Part shown: positions 10,100-19,763 of the stretch, in pieces
Position numbering within the stretch: position 1 is the first letter of the stretch
Layout: every line of letters starts with the position of its first letter
Assembly (NCBI RefSeq): GCF_026183735.1
Contig: NZ_JAPFRE010000015.1
Location: forward strand, 62,001 to 126,000
Source of the DNA: Alteromonas sp. ASW11-130
Lineage (GTDB): Bacteria > Pseudomonadota > Gammaproteobacteria > Enterobacterales > Alteromonadaceae
Reading direction: 5' to 3'
DNA length: 64,000 nucleotides
Program-made: the position numbers and the translations under genes
Notes under the pieces: generated by a model
The model's input: only the letters and a program-made list of their open reading frames with translations
Database searches by the model: none
What the model was told of the DNA's origin: nothing

Positions 10100-10573
10100 T
10101 TATTTCTGGGTTAATGCACGTAACATCCAGGCCGTTTTTTCGTGTACACGCATACGGTCCGATACCAGCGCTACCGTGGACTCGTCATCAGCGTCCTGGC
10201 CTACTTTCAACACTTTTCTGCACGTTTTAACTACTTGTTCATGACCATGAGTAAGTAAGCGCACCATTTCGGTTGCTTCAGGTACTCCGTCCACTTCTTC
10301 TATCGAACTTAACTCGACAAAAGCTTTGTAGGTACCCGGAGCAGCAATATCGAGTGTGCGGATGCGTTCAGCGATGTCATCAACGGCTTCTGCTAGCTCG
10401 ACATAATGTTCTTCGAACATCAAATGTAGTTCACGAAACTGCGGACCTGTAACGTTCCAATGGAAGTTGTGCGTTTGAAGATACAGCGTGTAAGTATCTG
10501 CTAACAGGTTTTTGAGACCATCTGCAACTTGGTTGCGGTCATTTTCAGAAATACCGATATCAATATTACTCAT
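10100..10573 (-). CDS. Dps family iron-storage / DNA-protection protein
   Basis: A 157-residue ferritin-like protein of the Dps group, which forms a 12-subunit shell, oxidises Fe(II) with peroxide and protects DNA. The inter-subunit ferroxidase ligands are visible: His in [10 protein letters not shown], and the Asp and Glu in [11 protein letters not shown]. The N-terminal tail is short with little positive charge, so tight DNA binding is uncertain. The ATG at 10573 has GGAG about 7 bases upstream. It sits between the sugar dehydrogenase and a copper chaperone, all on the minus strand. No OxyR or Fur site was identified with confidence. Confidence 0.93.
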   Translation of the reverse strand: MSNIDIGISENDRNQVADGLKNLLADTYTLYLQTHNFHWNVTGPQFRELHLMFEEHYVELAEAVDDIAERIRTLDIAAPGTYKAFVELSSIEEVDGVPEATEMVRLLTHGHEQVVKTCRKVLKVGQDADDESTVALVSDRMRVHEKTAWMLRALTQK

Positions 10574-10693
10574 GCATTACTCCATGTTAATTAAACAAAA
10601 ACAGGGCGAATCCGCCCCGAATAGTACATATTTAATATACGCAGAAGTTAATTTTGGATTACCTAAGCCACGTAATTAACACAGCTTTAATTT

Positions 10694-11179
10694 TTAATGA
10701 TGGGCATGGCTGTGATGTTCTGCCTGAGAGTCCTTACCATTTGTCTTTCGAATAGTGGCACGTATGTCTTTAGTAGCACCGTTATCAAATAGCAAAGTAA
10801 GATTGATACTTTCCCCCTCTTTGAGTGGCCGGTTAAGCCCTAATAACATTATATGATGCCCGCCGGGCATGAAAGATACGTTTTGATGAGAGGGTAATTT
10901 TACGCCTTCCTTTACTTCGCGCATTTTAACCATTTCGCCCATCATTTGGGTAGTATGAATTTGCGCATCATCGGCCAGTGATTTATCGACAGATACTGAA
11001 GTCAGCGTTCGCTGCTCTGAACTGTGATTTTGCAGGGTTAAGTAAACGGCTCCAGTGGTCGCCATGGCAAACGTCGCCCTGGCATAAGCGTCAGTTACGT
11101 TAATTTTATCAGCCGCTAGTGCTGAAAAGTTGACCACACCGATTAAAAACAGCCCCACTAAAATACGTAATTTCATCAT
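10694..11179 (-). CDS. Periplasmic copper chaperone PCu(A)C
   Basis: A 161-residue secreted protein with a signal peptide ending at about residue 22. It belongs to the PCu(A)C (DUF461) family, which carries Cu(I) in the periplasm to the CuA site of cytochrome c oxidase. The metal motif is present: a His in AQIHTTQMM with nearby Met residues, and, about 30 residues later, GGHHIML. The C-terminus is His-rich (AEHHSHAHH) and may bind additional metal. No SCO partner or oxidase gene lies in the window. Metal function rests on the family motif. Confidence 0.92.
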   Translation of the reverse strand: MMKLRILVGLFLIGVVNFSALAADKINVTDAYARATFAMATTGAVYLTLQNHSSEQRTLTSVSVDKSLADDAQIHTTQMMGEMVKMREVKEGVKLPSHQNVSFMPGGHHIMLLGLNRPLKEGESINLTLLFDNGATKDIRATIRKTNGKDSQAEHHSHAHH

Positions 11180-11330
11180 CTTTTTTTCTTAGTCAAATTG
11201 AGGAAATACTACGTTAGCAAAGTAACATGCCAATTGGTACAGCTAATATTTTGGGATAGAGGCAAACAAAATTAGAGAGCAGTAAAACAATGGGGTATCG
11301 AAAGGAACAAAGCAAAACGTAAAATTAAAA

Positions 11331-11406
<76 letters not shown>

Positions 11407-11414
11407 ACACTAAT

Positions 11415-11449
11415 ACTTTTTACTTCTTACTTTTTACTTTTTACTTCTT
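11415..11449 (-). repeat. Heptanucleotide tract in the tRNA-Thr leader (GTAARAA x5)
   Basis: Five consecutive 7-bp units, ACTTTTT or ACTTCTT on the plus strand (GTAAAAA / GTAAGAA in the tRNA sense), end 8 bp before the tRNA-Thr 5' end. The tract lies inside the predicted tRNA precursor leader, and a small hairpin (11460-11475, stem GAGAC/GTCTC) precedes it. It has the same GTnnnAA framework as the tracts at 7.1-7.3 kb and 57.76 kb. Confidence 0.9.
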
Positions 11450-11488
11450 ACTTTCACTTGAGACAGTTTAGTCTCGAAGTGGACGCGT

Positions 11489-11516
11489 ATTTTAGCGATC
11501 GCATCACACTTGTCAA
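11489..11516 (-). promoter_or_regulatory. Predicted sigma-70 promoter for tRNA-Thr
   Basis: In the minus direction a consensus -35 TTGACA (11516-11511) and a -10 TAAAAT (11494-11489) are separated by 16 bases and followed by the GC-rich stretch ACGCGTCC, typical of stable-RNA promoters. The -35 overlaps the purK stop codon. Transcription would start about 75 bases before the mature tRNA. Confidence 0.75.
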
Positions 11517-12661
11517 GCGACACTAAGTGATTTTAATCGTTTAGCTTCTTCTACAAGCTTGGGAAAGTGTTCGAGAGGAACATATTCACTTAATGAGAGA
11601 AGCTTATCGCCCAACTCTGTGTAGTTCTCGGCCGTTAAATTGATATGTCCCATTTTGCGCTTCTCGCGAGCTGTTTTTCCATACCAGTAAAGGTGGCAAC
11701 CCGGAATACTCAATAAATCGCTCGAGAAAGAACTACAACCAATGACATTCACCATTGCGTTAACATTTAGAGCGTTACTCTGCCCCAAAGGTAGGCCTGT
11801 AACTGCCCGCAGGTGATTATTAAATTGACTCACATCGCTACCGCTCAAGGTCCAATGGCCTGAGTTATGAACACGGGGCGCAATTTCGTTAACCAATAAC
11901 TGTTCGCCACACTGAAATAGCTCGATAGCCAATACGCCGACATAATCCATGCCTTCTGCTAATGTCGCAAAAATAGATTCTGCCTGTTTTTGCTGTGAGT
12001 CGGTAATATTTAACGCCGGGGCAACGGAAACATGTAACTGTCCCTTATGATGTAAGTTTTCAGCCAGAGGATATACACGCGTATTCCCCAACTTATCTCT
12101 AACGCCAATAATTGAGATTTCGCGGTCAAAATCGACCATCTGTTCTACAACTAAAGGAACTGTTGCCAAATCTAAACCCTGCAAAGTGGATTTCAGGGCG
12201 GCCAGGCCTGAGTGCGCAGTGAGACGCCACTGCCCATATCCATCATAACCATCACGGCTCGCTTTCAGAATAAGTCGCTCACCTAGATCTTCAACACAAT
12301 CATCTAATTGGTGAATATTGGTTACTACTTGATGCGGACAATTGGCGACGCCAAGTTTAGTCAGCAGGCGTTTTTCGCGAACACGGTCTGCGCCAGCCAA
12401 CACTGTATCGATGGAAGGAAGTAATTTGCCAGAGCGCGAAGCCTGTTCCAACAAATGTTCTGGAACATGTTCAAATTCAACGGTCAGAGCCACCGCGTTC
12501 TCAATTGCTTGCTCAAGCGTGATGTCAACTGTCTGTTTAGTTACAGGATGTACAACTTGCTCGTTTTTGACATCAACGGCGAGCACCTCTATACCCATCG
12601 GGCAACCTTCCAGGTACATCATTTGTGCCAACTGGCCGGCCCCATAAACAAGTACCTGCAT
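11513..12661 (-). CDS. purK: 5-(carboxyamino)imidazole ribonucleotide synthase
   Basis: A 382-residue ATP-grasp enzyme that carboxylates AIR with bicarbonate and ATP to make N5-CAIR for PurE. The N-terminus [15 protein letters not shown] is the nucleotide-binding start of the fold. Further on are GYDGYGQWR, VVEQMVDFDREISIIGVR, and NEIAPRVHNSGHWT with the Mg-binding and catalytic residues. Start chosen at ATG 12661, which overlaps the purE TGA by one base (TGATG); an in-frame TTG one codon upstream is ignored. Organised as purE-purK, so the unstable intermediate passes between neighbouring products. Confidence 0.97.
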   Translation of the reverse strand: MQVLVYGAGQLAQMMYLEGCPMGIEVLAVDVKNEQVVHPVTKQTVDITLEQAIENAVALTVEFEHVPEHLLEQASRSGKLLPSIDTVLAGADRVREKRLLTKLGVANCPHQVVTNIHQLDDCVEDLGERLILKASRDGYDGYGQWRLTAHSGLAALKSTLQGLDLATVPLVVEQMVDFDREISIIGVRDKLGNTRVYPLAENLHHKGQLHVSVAPALNITDSQQKQAESIFATLAEGMDYVGVLAIELFQCGEQLLVNEIAPRVHNSGHWTLSGSDVSQFNNHLRAVTGLPLGQSNALNVNAMVNVIGCSSFSSDLLSIPGCHLYWYGKTAREKRKMGHINLTAENYTELGDKLLSLSEYVPLEHFPKLVEEAKRLKSLSVA

Positions 12662-13149
12662 CAATCAAGCTCCAACTTACTGTTTTCAAGAACCGTATCA
12701 GTTTGTTTTTGACGAAACTGTTTAATCGCTTCAGCTACTTCAGGCTTTTGTAATGCCACCACCTGCGCCGCTAATAAGCCAGCGTTTGCAGCGCCAGCTT
12801 CACCAATAGCTAGCGTTCCCACAGCTACCCCTTTAGGCATTTGTACAATGGATAGCAGGGAATCCAGCCCATTTAAGGCTTTCGACTTTACTGGACAGCC
12901 AAATACTGGCAAATGAGTATGTGCAGCAATCATCCCCGGCAAATGAGCTGCGCCGCCAGCACCGGCGATAATAACGCTAAACCCTTGCTCGGCGGCTCCT
13001 TCTGCAAATTCAACCAACAAATTTGGTGTACGATGAGCGGAGACAACTTTTGCATCAAATTCAACACCGAATGATTGCAGCATTTTTGCCGCCTGCTGCA
13101 TTGTGGGCCAATCTGATGTTGACCCCATAACAATTGCGACTTTTGCCAT
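12661..13149 (-). CDS. purE: 5-(carboxyamino)imidazole ribonucleotide mutase
   Basis: A 162-residue enzyme converting N5-CAIR to CAIR in purine synthesis, working with PurK. Signatures are GSTSDWPTM near the N-terminus, SAHRTP with the catalytic His, and [11 protein letters not shown]. The open frame extends another 70 codons upstream, but the extension has no family match. ATG 13149 has AGGAG about 8 bases upstream and gives the normal family length, so this start is chosen. No PurR operator could be recognised with confidence in the upstream 200 bases. Confidence 0.96.
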   Translation of the reverse strand: MAKVAIVMGSTSDWPTMQQAAKMLQSFGVEFDAKVVSAHRTPNLLVEFAEGAAEQGFSVIIAGAGGAAHLPGMIAAHTHLPVFGCPVKSKALNGLDSLLSIVQMPKGVAVGTLAIGEAGAANAGLLAAQVVALQKPEVAEAIKQFRQKQTDTVLENSKLELD

Positions 13150-13517
13150 CAACAGCTCCTGATAACTGTAATTTAGCTTCGTCGAGCACAAAAGCTTATT
13201 TTGTGAAAGCGAAGATAGGGTGGTCGGAAAAGCAGGCAATTTTAGCGTAAAAGCGGGCACTTGCCCATAGCCAAAAAATGGGGCCGATTTTATTTTTATA
13301 AATACCTGCCCTAGCGCATTTTTAACTGAAACTGCGTGTTCGCTTATAGATGTGGTCATCTCTCGATTGATAGACGTATTTCACAACGTAGTTGCCTGTG
13401 GCGCTGGGCTCAATATTTGCCGTGCAACTTTTGCGGTTGCAATCCCCCCCCTTGAAGGTTGGATATATTGCGTCATAGGTTCGCATCTATCTAACTAAAA
13501 TAACAGAAAGGTGAGTG

Positions 13518-13574
13518 ATGCTCATACCTGCAAACGCATTGAGAGTAGATAAGCTTATCAATTGCCTTAGGTAG
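13518..13574 (+). CDS. Possible 18-residue leader-type peptide
   Basis: A short frame starting ATG at 13518 is preceded by a strong AAAGGTGAG ribosome site. It encodes 18 residues (MLIPANALRVDKLINCLR) and stops inside the left arm of an inverted repeat. A second small frame in the same reading frame starts 49 bases later. No family is recognised. The ribosome site makes translation plausible, but a chance occurrence is possible. Confidence 0.3.
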   Translation: MLIPANALRVDKLINCLR

Positions 13575-13617
13575 TGCTGCTTTTACAGATTGAAAATTGT
13601 AATAAAAAACACTACCT
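13569..13617. repeat. Inverted repeat between two small ORFs
   Basis: AGGTAGTG and CACTACCT are exact complements 33 bases apart. The interior can extend the stem imperfectly (TTTTACA with TGTAATAAAA), forming a long irregular hairpin. No T-run follows, so it is not a standard terminator. It separates the 18-residue and 34-residue frames. Confidence 0.6.
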
Positions 13618-13622
13618 CAACT

Positions 13623-13727
13623 ATGTTCGGTTTAGATCATCAAACAAAGACTGCGCTAGCTTATCAAAAAGCAATAGTTCACCAGCTTCGTGAACCCGCC
13701 TCAAAACTTGCTGCCAGTATGAATTAA
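13623..13727 (+). CDS. Possible 34-residue small protein
   Basis: A short frame beginning MFGLDHQTK and ending KLAASMN overlaps the last 4 bases of the convergent sensor kinase gene. The composition looks protein-like (Ala-, Gln- and Lys-rich, no rare-residue clusters). No good ribosome site precedes its ATG. It is in frame with the 18-residue peptide upstream and separated from it by a TAG codon. No family recognised. Confidence 0.25.
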   Translation: MFGLDHQTKTALAYQKAIVHQLREPASKLAASMN

Positions 13728-16519
13728 CTATCTTGCGAGCGCTGTTGTAATGTACTGGCAATAATTCTTAGCAACTCTTCTTTCTTAAAGGGTTTTGCCA
13801 AATGCGCATTCATACCTGCCGCATAACATTTACGCTTGTCTTCTTCAAATGCGTTGGCGGTAAGCGCTATAATAGGCGTGGACGCCTTATCCTCATCGCC
13901 CGCTCGTATACGGCGAGTAGCTTCCAGGCCATCCATTACTGGCATCTGACAATCCATCAACACTAAATCAAAATTATGTTTTGATAATACATCTAAAGCT
14001 TGTTGTCCATCCTTGGCCCATAAATACACCCATTTTTGGGACTTGATAATATCCGCGACAATCTGAGCATTGATATCGTTATCTTCGACCAACAATATCT
14101 TTAGTTTTTGCGGGAGTCCGGGAATAACTATTTCGTTTTCATCTATCAAGTCATGATGTGCAGATAAGGGGATCGTTACTGTAAATGAAGTCCCTTCTTC
14201 TAGTACGCTCGATACAGAGATGCTCCCCCCCATTAAGTCAACCAACTTTTTGGTGATGGATAACCCTAACCCAGTACCGCCATATACGCGAGTGGTAGAT
14301 GAATCTGCCTGCTCGAATTGTTCAAATATCCGATTTAGTTGTGCTTGGCTCATTCCAATGCCCGAGTCAACGATATCTATGGTCACGGTTTCCTTTTCGT
14401 ATGTAGCTTTTATTTGCACAGTGCCTTGATTAGTAAACTTAATTGCATTGCTGAGCAGATTGTTGATAATTTGATTAAGTTTACCTCCATCGCCGTTGAG
14501 GTACTGCGGTATCGTTTCGTCGATAGTAGAATGAAGTTTCACTTGTTTTCGTTGTGCTGTTTGGGCATGTAAAAACAAACAGTTCTCAACCAATATCTGC
14601 AGCGAAAACGGGTGCTCATCAAGCGTCATTTTCCCTGCTTCAATTTTCGACCAGTCGAGTATGCTATTTAAAATTGATAGCAAGTGGGCGGCTGAATGAT
14701 GAATTACTTCGACTTTTTTGTTTACCCCAGAAGGCAAAGATAATTCCAGCAAATTTTCGCAGCTACCCAAAATCCCATTCATAGGCGTACGAATTTCGTG
14801 TGACATGTTGGCTAAAAATTCACTCTTCGCCTCGTTTGCTGACTCTGCTTTTTTAAGAGCAACTTTTAACGATTGCGTTTTTTCCGCGACGATTTCTTCA
14901 AGTGAACTATTTAACACTCGTAATTGCTTATTTAACTCTTCCTGCTCGGAGCGAGAGTGGGCAAGGTCTTTAAACGCGTTAATTAAGCGCTCTTGTAGTT
15001 TAATAAATGATTCATTAAGCTGACTGATCTCATTCACATAAAAACGTTTTTTCTTTAGCACTGCTCCAGAAGTTTCATTATCGGGATTGAATGATTCAAA
15101 AAAGAGCACGAGATTCTTCATGGGTGCGGTGAATACAGTGGCGAGTGTATGCCCAACTAATACGCTAAACAATGCCAGACAAAGCAGAACGCCTAAAGCT
15201 AAAAGTAACCACGTATTAAAGGTGTCTGTAAAACGAGAGACATCGTATAAAAGCCTAACATGCCAGCGGGTATTCGCAATGGTTAGTCGTGTCTGCATCC
15301 AATCGTTATCTTTAAGCCTGACCCCCTGTTCACAGCGGCTATTGAGACATTCTTCAAACTTAACGGGGATGAGGCGAGGTAAGTTGAGTACTTCACTTGC
15401 ATACACCACTTGATTAGCTGCATCTTCAATAATGACGGCGAAACCGGGAATTTTTTGTTTATCAAATTGTGCAAATGAATTTAGCGATAAAGAGCCTTCT
15501 ACAATTCCAGCAAACTGATTGTTTACCATCACTGGCGCAGCCACTGCCACAATGAGGTCATCACCAAATCCCCTCCCCTCAAATGCATTGGAAAGGTAGG
15601 TTTTAATTGATGCTTCGACGTGTTTAAAGTAAGGGCGATCAGCAACGCTCAATAAACCGTAATTCCGAGACTTTTCGATCAGTTCAGAAGGATAAGAGTT
15701 AGTGATTTCTCCGTTTTCATCTGTAATTAGAAACGTTAAAAAATGCGGTTGATTAGTAGCAAGGGCTTTTAGATATTGATTTACTGCTTCATCAGTTACA
15801 CTTTTAAACTCTTTGCTCGACCCTAACAGGTGTGCGGTCAGGTTTATCGCGCTACGATTACTTGTTAAAAATTCTTCTACTTGTTCAGCGAGTACTTCAG
15901 TACGTTCAAGAATGTATTTATTAATCTGCATTTTTTGCTGTTTCTGAAATATATGCAGATAACCGATGAAAATGGCTAAAATGATGAGAAATAGAAAGCT
16001 AGCGAAAATATAGCTAAGCATTCCTCTGGCTGGAATAAGCTCAGAAGAGGCCGCTATTTTTGGTCTATTGGTTATGCAATAACCTATATGCCCAACAATA
16101 AGCCCTACTGTTCCGCTCAGCCAGCTGATGATAGTTGCTGTTATCAGTTCAGAGGTAGTTTCAATTTGTTCGCCCATAAAATCGAGCCCGATAATGGGTA
16201 ACGCCAACAGACTCCAGTAGAAGCCGCCGTAAATTAATGGCTTAACTACCTTCTGGTGGGAACAGAATACGCTTAATATAAGCGGCTGGAGAAACAACGC
16301 AGCGACGGCGAAAACCGGATGATTTAATACGAGCGGGATGGCAATTATCAGTGCGGCTGGGGTGGCGTAACGAGGTGGGAACTTCAACGCAATAAAAATA
16401 GATGCCGCGACCCCGAAAGCAAAAATCCCATCTGATATAATCGGCGGAGCAAGGCTGTTTGCTGCAGCACCTGCTACGACAAGAAGCAGGTAAATCAATA
16501 TATTTTTCGCCGTACTCAA
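13724..16519 (-). CDS. Hybrid sensor histidine kinase / response regulator
   Basis: A 931-residue membrane sensor. About residues 1-160 hold several membrane helices resembling a MASE1-type sensor. Another helix near 170-190 is followed by an extracytoplasmic Cache-like domain (about 200-425), a membrane helix (about 435-460), a HAMP/coiled-coil linker, and HisKA with phospho-acceptor H574 in [10 protein letters not shown]. Then come an ATPase domain (DSGIGM and GTGLGLSI) and a C-terminal receiver with D856 in DCQMPVMDG. It should autophosphorylate and pass the phosphate to its receiver, then to an unknown phosphotransfer partner. Translation probably begins at TTG 16519 after TAAGG, since no in-frame ATG precedes the first helix. 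The ligand is unknown. Confidence 0.93.
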   Translation of the reverse strand: MSTAKNILIYLLLVVAGAAANSLAPPIISDGIFAFGVAASIFIALKFPPRYATPAALIIAIPLVLNHPVFAVAALFLQPLILSVFCSHQKVVKPLIYGGFYWSLLALPIIGLDFMGEQIETTSELITATIISWLSGTVGLIVGHIGYCITNRPKIAASSELIPARGMLSYIFASFLFLIILAIFIGYLHIFQKQQKMQINKYILERTEVLAEQVEEFLTSNRSAINLTAHLLGSSKEFKSVTDEAVNQYLKALATNQPHFLTFLITDENGEITNSYPSELIEKSRNYGLLSVADRPYFKHVEASIKTYLSNAFEGRGFGDDLIVAVAAPVMVNNQFAGIVEGSLSLNSFAQFDKQKIPGFAVIIEDAANQVVYASEVLNLPRLIPVKFEECLNSRCEQGVRLKDNDWMQTRLTIANTRWHVRLLYDVSRFTDTFNTWLLLALGVLLCLALFSVLVGHTLATVFTAPMKNLVLFFESFNPDNETSGAVLKKKRFYVNEISQLNESFIKLQERLINAFKDLAHSRSEQEELNKQLRVLNSSLEEIVAEKTQSLKVALKKAESANEAKSEFLANMSHEIRTPMNGILGSCENLLELSLPSGVNKKVEVIHHSAAHLLSILNSILDWSKIEAGKMTLDEHPFSLQILVENCLFLHAQTAQRKQVKLHSTIDETIPQYLNGDGGKLNQIINNLLSNAIKFTNQGTVQIKATYEKETVTIDIVDSGIGMSQAQLNRIFEQFEQADSSTTRVYGGTGLGLSITKKLVDLMGGSISVSSVLEEGTSFTVTIPLSAHHDLIDENEIVIPGLPQKLKILLVEDNDINAQIVADIIKSQKWVYLWAKDGQQALDVLSKHNFDLVLMDCQMPVMDGLEATRRIRAGDEDKASTPIIALTANAFEEDKRKCYAAGMNAHLAKPFKKEELLRIIASTLQQRSQDS

Positions 16520-16542
16520 AGCCTTACTCCCTTACTGGCCTC

Positions 16543-17829
16543 TTATTGATTCATGTAATCCAGCGTTAAATTTGTCAACAACTTAACACCTAGCTTCATT
16601 CCACTATCATCTACATAGAATTCAGGTGTATGATGTGCTGGCGAATCACTCTCAGGCACATCTTTTGGTTTTCCACCTACCCATAAATACAAACCGGGTA
16701 CCTGTTCTTGAAAAAAAGAAAAATCTTCTGCACCTGTTACAGGTTTGGCCTGGATAGCATTTTCTTTACCCGCTGTAGCTTCAATGGTCGGTAGCATTTG
16801 CGCCATCAAATCTGGATCGTTGAAAGTAATTGGGTAATTGTAGTCTAACGGCAAAGTAAGTTCAGCTTCCGCGCCCATACTATCTGCGATCCCTTTTACT
16901 TTCCGAGGCATCGCTTCGTACATCAACTCACGAGCAGTTTTATTCAAGGTCCGGATTGTTCCTACCAACTCCACTTCTGATGGAATAATATTTGAACGAT
17001 TTCCCCCATGGATAGAGCCTATGGTCACCACCGCCGCATCGTCGATCACTTTAATTTCACGACTCACAATAGTTTGTAATGACATTACCATCTGCGCAGC
17101 GGTAACAATTGGGTCAACACTTTTCCACGGATACGCCCCATGCGCTTGCTTACCTTTTATAACAATTTTAAAAGGGTCCACTGCGGCCATGACTCCGCCT
17201 GAATTATAACGCACCGTGCCTACATCTGCATTAGCACTAATATGCAGCCCAAAAATCACGTCCACATCAGGATTTTTCAACACATTTTCAGCCACCATGA
17301 CTTCGGCCCCTCCTTTTTCGCCAGGAGGAGCGCCCTCTTCAGCGGGCTGGAAAATAAACTTCACTTTGCCCTGAAGTTGATCCTTCATCTGCGCCAGGAC
17401 TTTCGCCGCCCCCATTAACATCGCCATATGTGTATCGTGACCACAGGCATGCATTACAGGTACAGTTTCTCCCTTAAACTGCGCAGTTTGAACCGACTTG
17501 AACGGCAGGTCATTTTGTTCTTTGACCGGTAGCCCATCCATATCCGCTCGTAGCGCCACAACTGGACCTGGCTTTCCGCTATCTAACACCGCTACAACAC
17601 CCGTTTTAGCCACACCAGTGGTTACTTCCAGATTAAGCGAATGTAAATATTCGGCGATATACTCTGCGGTTTTAAATTCACGATTCGAAAGTTCAGGAAA
17701 TTCGTGAAAGTGGTGACGCCATTTAATCACCTCTGGCTCAACTTTATTGATTAAAGTGCTTACTTTGTCATCTGCTAGCACAGTAGCTGACAAGAAAAGT
17801 ATCGAAGAGCCTAACAGAGCGCGGACCAT
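16543..17829 (-). CDS. Secreted M20 family amidohydrolase (hippurate-hydrolase-like)
   Basis: A 428-residue metallo-amidohydrolase with a signal peptide ending at about residue 19 (SATVLA). M20D features are visible: HHFHEFPELS near the N-terminus, the metal-binding HACGHDTHMAML, the catalytic Glu pair in PAEEGAPPGEKGG, the lid-domain KGKQAHGAYPW, and PVTGAEDFSFF near the C-terminus. It should release acyl groups from N-acyl amino acids or peptides in the periplasm; the substrate is not known. It lies 23 bp upstream of the sensor kinase on the same strand and may share its transcript. AGGAAAAAG precedes the ATG. Confidence 0.93.
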   Translation of the reverse strand: MVRALLGSSILFLSATVLADDKVSTLINKVEPEVIKWRHHFHEFPELSNREFKTAEYIAEYLHSLNLEVTTGVAKTGVVAVLDSGKPGPVVALRADMDGLPVKEQNDLPFKSVQTAQFKGETVPVMHACGHDTHMAMLMGAAKVLAQMKDQLQGKVKFIFQPAEEGAPPGEKGGAEVMVAENVLKNPDVDVIFGLHISANADVGTVRYNSGGVMAAVDPFKIVIKGKQAHGAYPWKSVDPIVTAAQMVMSLQTIVSREIKVIDDAAVVTIGSIHGGNRSNIIPSEVELVGTIRTLNKTARELMYEAMPRKVKGIADSMGAEAELTLPLDYNYPITFNDPDLMAQMLPTIEATAGKENAIQAKPVTGAEDFSFFQEQVPGLYLWVGGKPKDVPESDSPAHHTPEFYVDDSGMKLGVKLLTNLTLDYMNQ

Positions 17830-17965
17830 ATCTTTTTCCTAATTAGTGTGTTTACTCGTTTTAAACAGTAACGTAATTCCGATCCAATAGGAAGATAGAG
17901 ATAATGAGCTAACTTGCTGAAACAGCGATTTTTTAGAAAAGAGTTTTAGGGGGAATAGGAATAGC

Positions 17966-17994
17966 AGAAAGCGCAGAAAATATCTGCGCTTTCT
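17966..17994 (-). terminator. 12-bp hairpin downstream of rho
   Basis: A perfect 12-bp stem (AGAAAGCGCAGA and complement) with a 5-nt loop begins 8 bases past the rho stop codon. In the rho direction it is followed by GCTATTCC, a poor U-tract. On the plus strand the tail TTTC is slightly better. It probably marks the rho 3' end, by termination or by protecting the RNA. Confidence 0.6.
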
Positions 17995-18002
17995 TTCAAT
18001 GA

Positions 18003-19268
18003 TTAACTTTTCTGGCGTTTCATTGCATTGAAAAATTCGTCATTGGTCTTAGTCATGGAAAGCTTATTAATCAGAAACTCCATTGCGTCTATTTCCGACA
18101 TTTCATGAACAATCTTACGCAAGATCCACATTTTCTGTAGTTCTTCCTGAGTGGTCAGCAACTCTTCACGACGCGTACCCGAGCGATTGAAATCGATTGC
18201 TGGGAAGACACGCTTTTCTGCAATCTTACGATTAAGATGCAGCTCCATGTTACCTGTACCTTTAAACTCTTCGTAGATAACTTCATCCATCTTAGAGCCG
18301 GTATCGATAAGTGCTGTTGCTATGATAGTTAAGCTTCCACCCTCTTCTACGTTTCTGGCTGCACCGAAGAAACGCTTAGGTTTATGTAGTGCATTCGCAT
18401 CTACACCACCAGTCAATACTTTACCGGATGAGGGTATTACGGTGTTATAGGCTCGCGCCAAACGAGTGATTGAATCAAGCAAAATAACCACATCTTTTTT
18501 ATGCTCAACCAAACGTTTGGCTTTTTCAATCACCATTTCGGCAACCTGAACATGGCGGCTAGCTGGTTCATCGAACGTTGATGCAACAACTTCTCCTTGC
18601 ACCAAGCGTTGCATTTCGGTCACTTCTTCCGGACGCTCATCAATGAGTAAGACCATTAATTCACAGTCAGGCTGATTCGCAGCGATAGATTGTGCGATAT
18701 TTTGAAGTAGTAAGGTTTTACCTGCCTTCGGTGGCGCTACTATCAGACCACGTTGACCTTTACCAATCGGTGAGGCCAGGTCTAACACCCGTGCTGTAAT
18801 ATCTTCAGTCGAGCCGTTACCACGCTCCATACGCATACGTGACGCTGCATGTAGCGGGGTCAAGTTTTCGAAAAGGATTTTATTACGGGAGTTTTCAGGT
18901 TTGTCAAAATTAACTTCGCGAATTTTTAGCAAAGCAAAATAACGTTCACTATCTTTAGGTGGACGTATCTTGCCGGCAATAGTGTCGCCTGTGCGAAGGT
19001 TGAATCGTCGAATCTGACTGGGTGACACATAGATGTCGTCAGGTCCGGCGAGGTAGGATGAATCGGCAGATCTTAAGAAGCCGAATCCATCTTGTAGAAT
19101 TTCTAATACGCCATCACCAAAAATATCTTCGCCGCCTTTGGCGTGATTTTTCAAAATCGAAAAAATGATATCTTGTTTTCTGGCACGTGCCATGTTTTCC
19201 AGGCCCATTTCTTCGGCCAAGGAAACCAATTCGCTTATCGGTTTATTCTTAAGTTCGGTTAAATTCAT
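18003..19268 (-). CDS. rho: Transcription termination factor Rho
   Basis: A 421-residue hexameric RNA helicase that ends untranslated transcripts. It has the N-terminal [15 protein letters not shown] helical domain, an RNA-binding OSB domain (about 50-120; [19 protein letters not shown]), Walker A PPKAGKT with K184 (same numbering as E. coli), Walker [10 protein letters not shown], the Q-loop around VLTGGVD, and a C-terminus close to the E. coli length of 419. In many gammaproteobacteria trxA is immediately upstream; here a plus-strand M24 peptidase gene intervenes. The 495-bp leader contains no obvious gene; autoregulation through the leader is known in E. coli but was not tested here. Confidence 0.99.
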   Translation of the reverse strand: MNLTELKNKPISELVSLAEEMGLENMARARKQDIIFSILKNHAKGGEDIFGDGVLEILQDGFGFLRSADSSYLAGPDDIYVSPSQIRRFNLRTGDTIAGKIRPPKDSERYFALLKIREVNFDKPENSRNKILFENLTPLHAASRMRMERGNGSTEDITARVLDLASPIGKGQRGLIVAPPKAGKTLLLQNIAQSIAANQPDCELMVLLIDERPEEVTEMQRLVQGEVVASTFDEPASRHVQVAEMVIEKAKRLVEHKKDVVILLDSITRLARAYNTVIPSSGKVLTGGVDANALHKPKRFFGAARNVEEGGSLTIIATALIDTGSKMDEVIYEEFKGTGNMELHLNRKIAEKRVFPAIDFNRSGTRREELLTTQEELQKMWILRKIVHEMSEIDAMEFLINKLSMTKTNDEFFNAMKRQKS

Positions 19269-19763
19269 ACTGGTGGGTCTTTTGGACTTCGCATACAGGA
19301 CTAAATGTCACTAGTTTAATTTGAATAGTTTATACCGCCCGGATATGGGCATGCAGAACGCAGCTCAGGTATGAGCTAAGATGAAAGTTAGCACCATATT
19401 TTTATCACGTCCAGTGTTTTCACAGAAAAAACACAAATTTATCTTCAAAAACATATTAAGGTTTGATATGGATTTAAAAAAACGCGCTTTGCGAATTGAG
19501 GCAAATGAAAGGAAATTGGTGGGCGGGAAGTTGGGTGAGGAAGTTAAATATTTATTATCTACAGGGACCTGTGCAATGGTTTATTGTATAAAATTTCATT
19601 TGTTAGAAACCGTCTGCCATACAGCTTCACTTGTTATTTGACCTCGTCAAGAGAAAATGAAACGACTATGAAATAAGTACCATCCTCTGAATAAAAATCT
19701 GAAATTGTTTATTTCTATACAGGCACTTTCATAGGTATAGTTCCAACCACTTAATTAATTGAG
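19269..19763. other. Divergent intergenic region between rho and the M24 peptidase
   Basis: About 495 bp serving as upstream region for both rho (minus) and the peptidase (plus). An 86-codon open frame at 19381-19641 lacks a ribosome site and family resemblance and is not accepted. The sequence is AT-rich by eye, and promoters for both genes must lie here, but no box could be assigned with confidence. Confidence 0.5.

Noticed and set aside
12342..12647. 101-codon plus-strand frame opposite purK
   Set aside because: It lies wholly antisense to a strongly supported gene and has no independent evidence.
13150..13359. 70-codon N-terminal extension of purE
   Set aside because: PurE proteins begin at the AKVAIVMGS segment, and a good AGGAG site precedes ATG 13149.
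19381..19641. 86-codon frame upstream of rho
   Set aside because: No ribosome site or similarity to any family; it lies within the shared promoter region.
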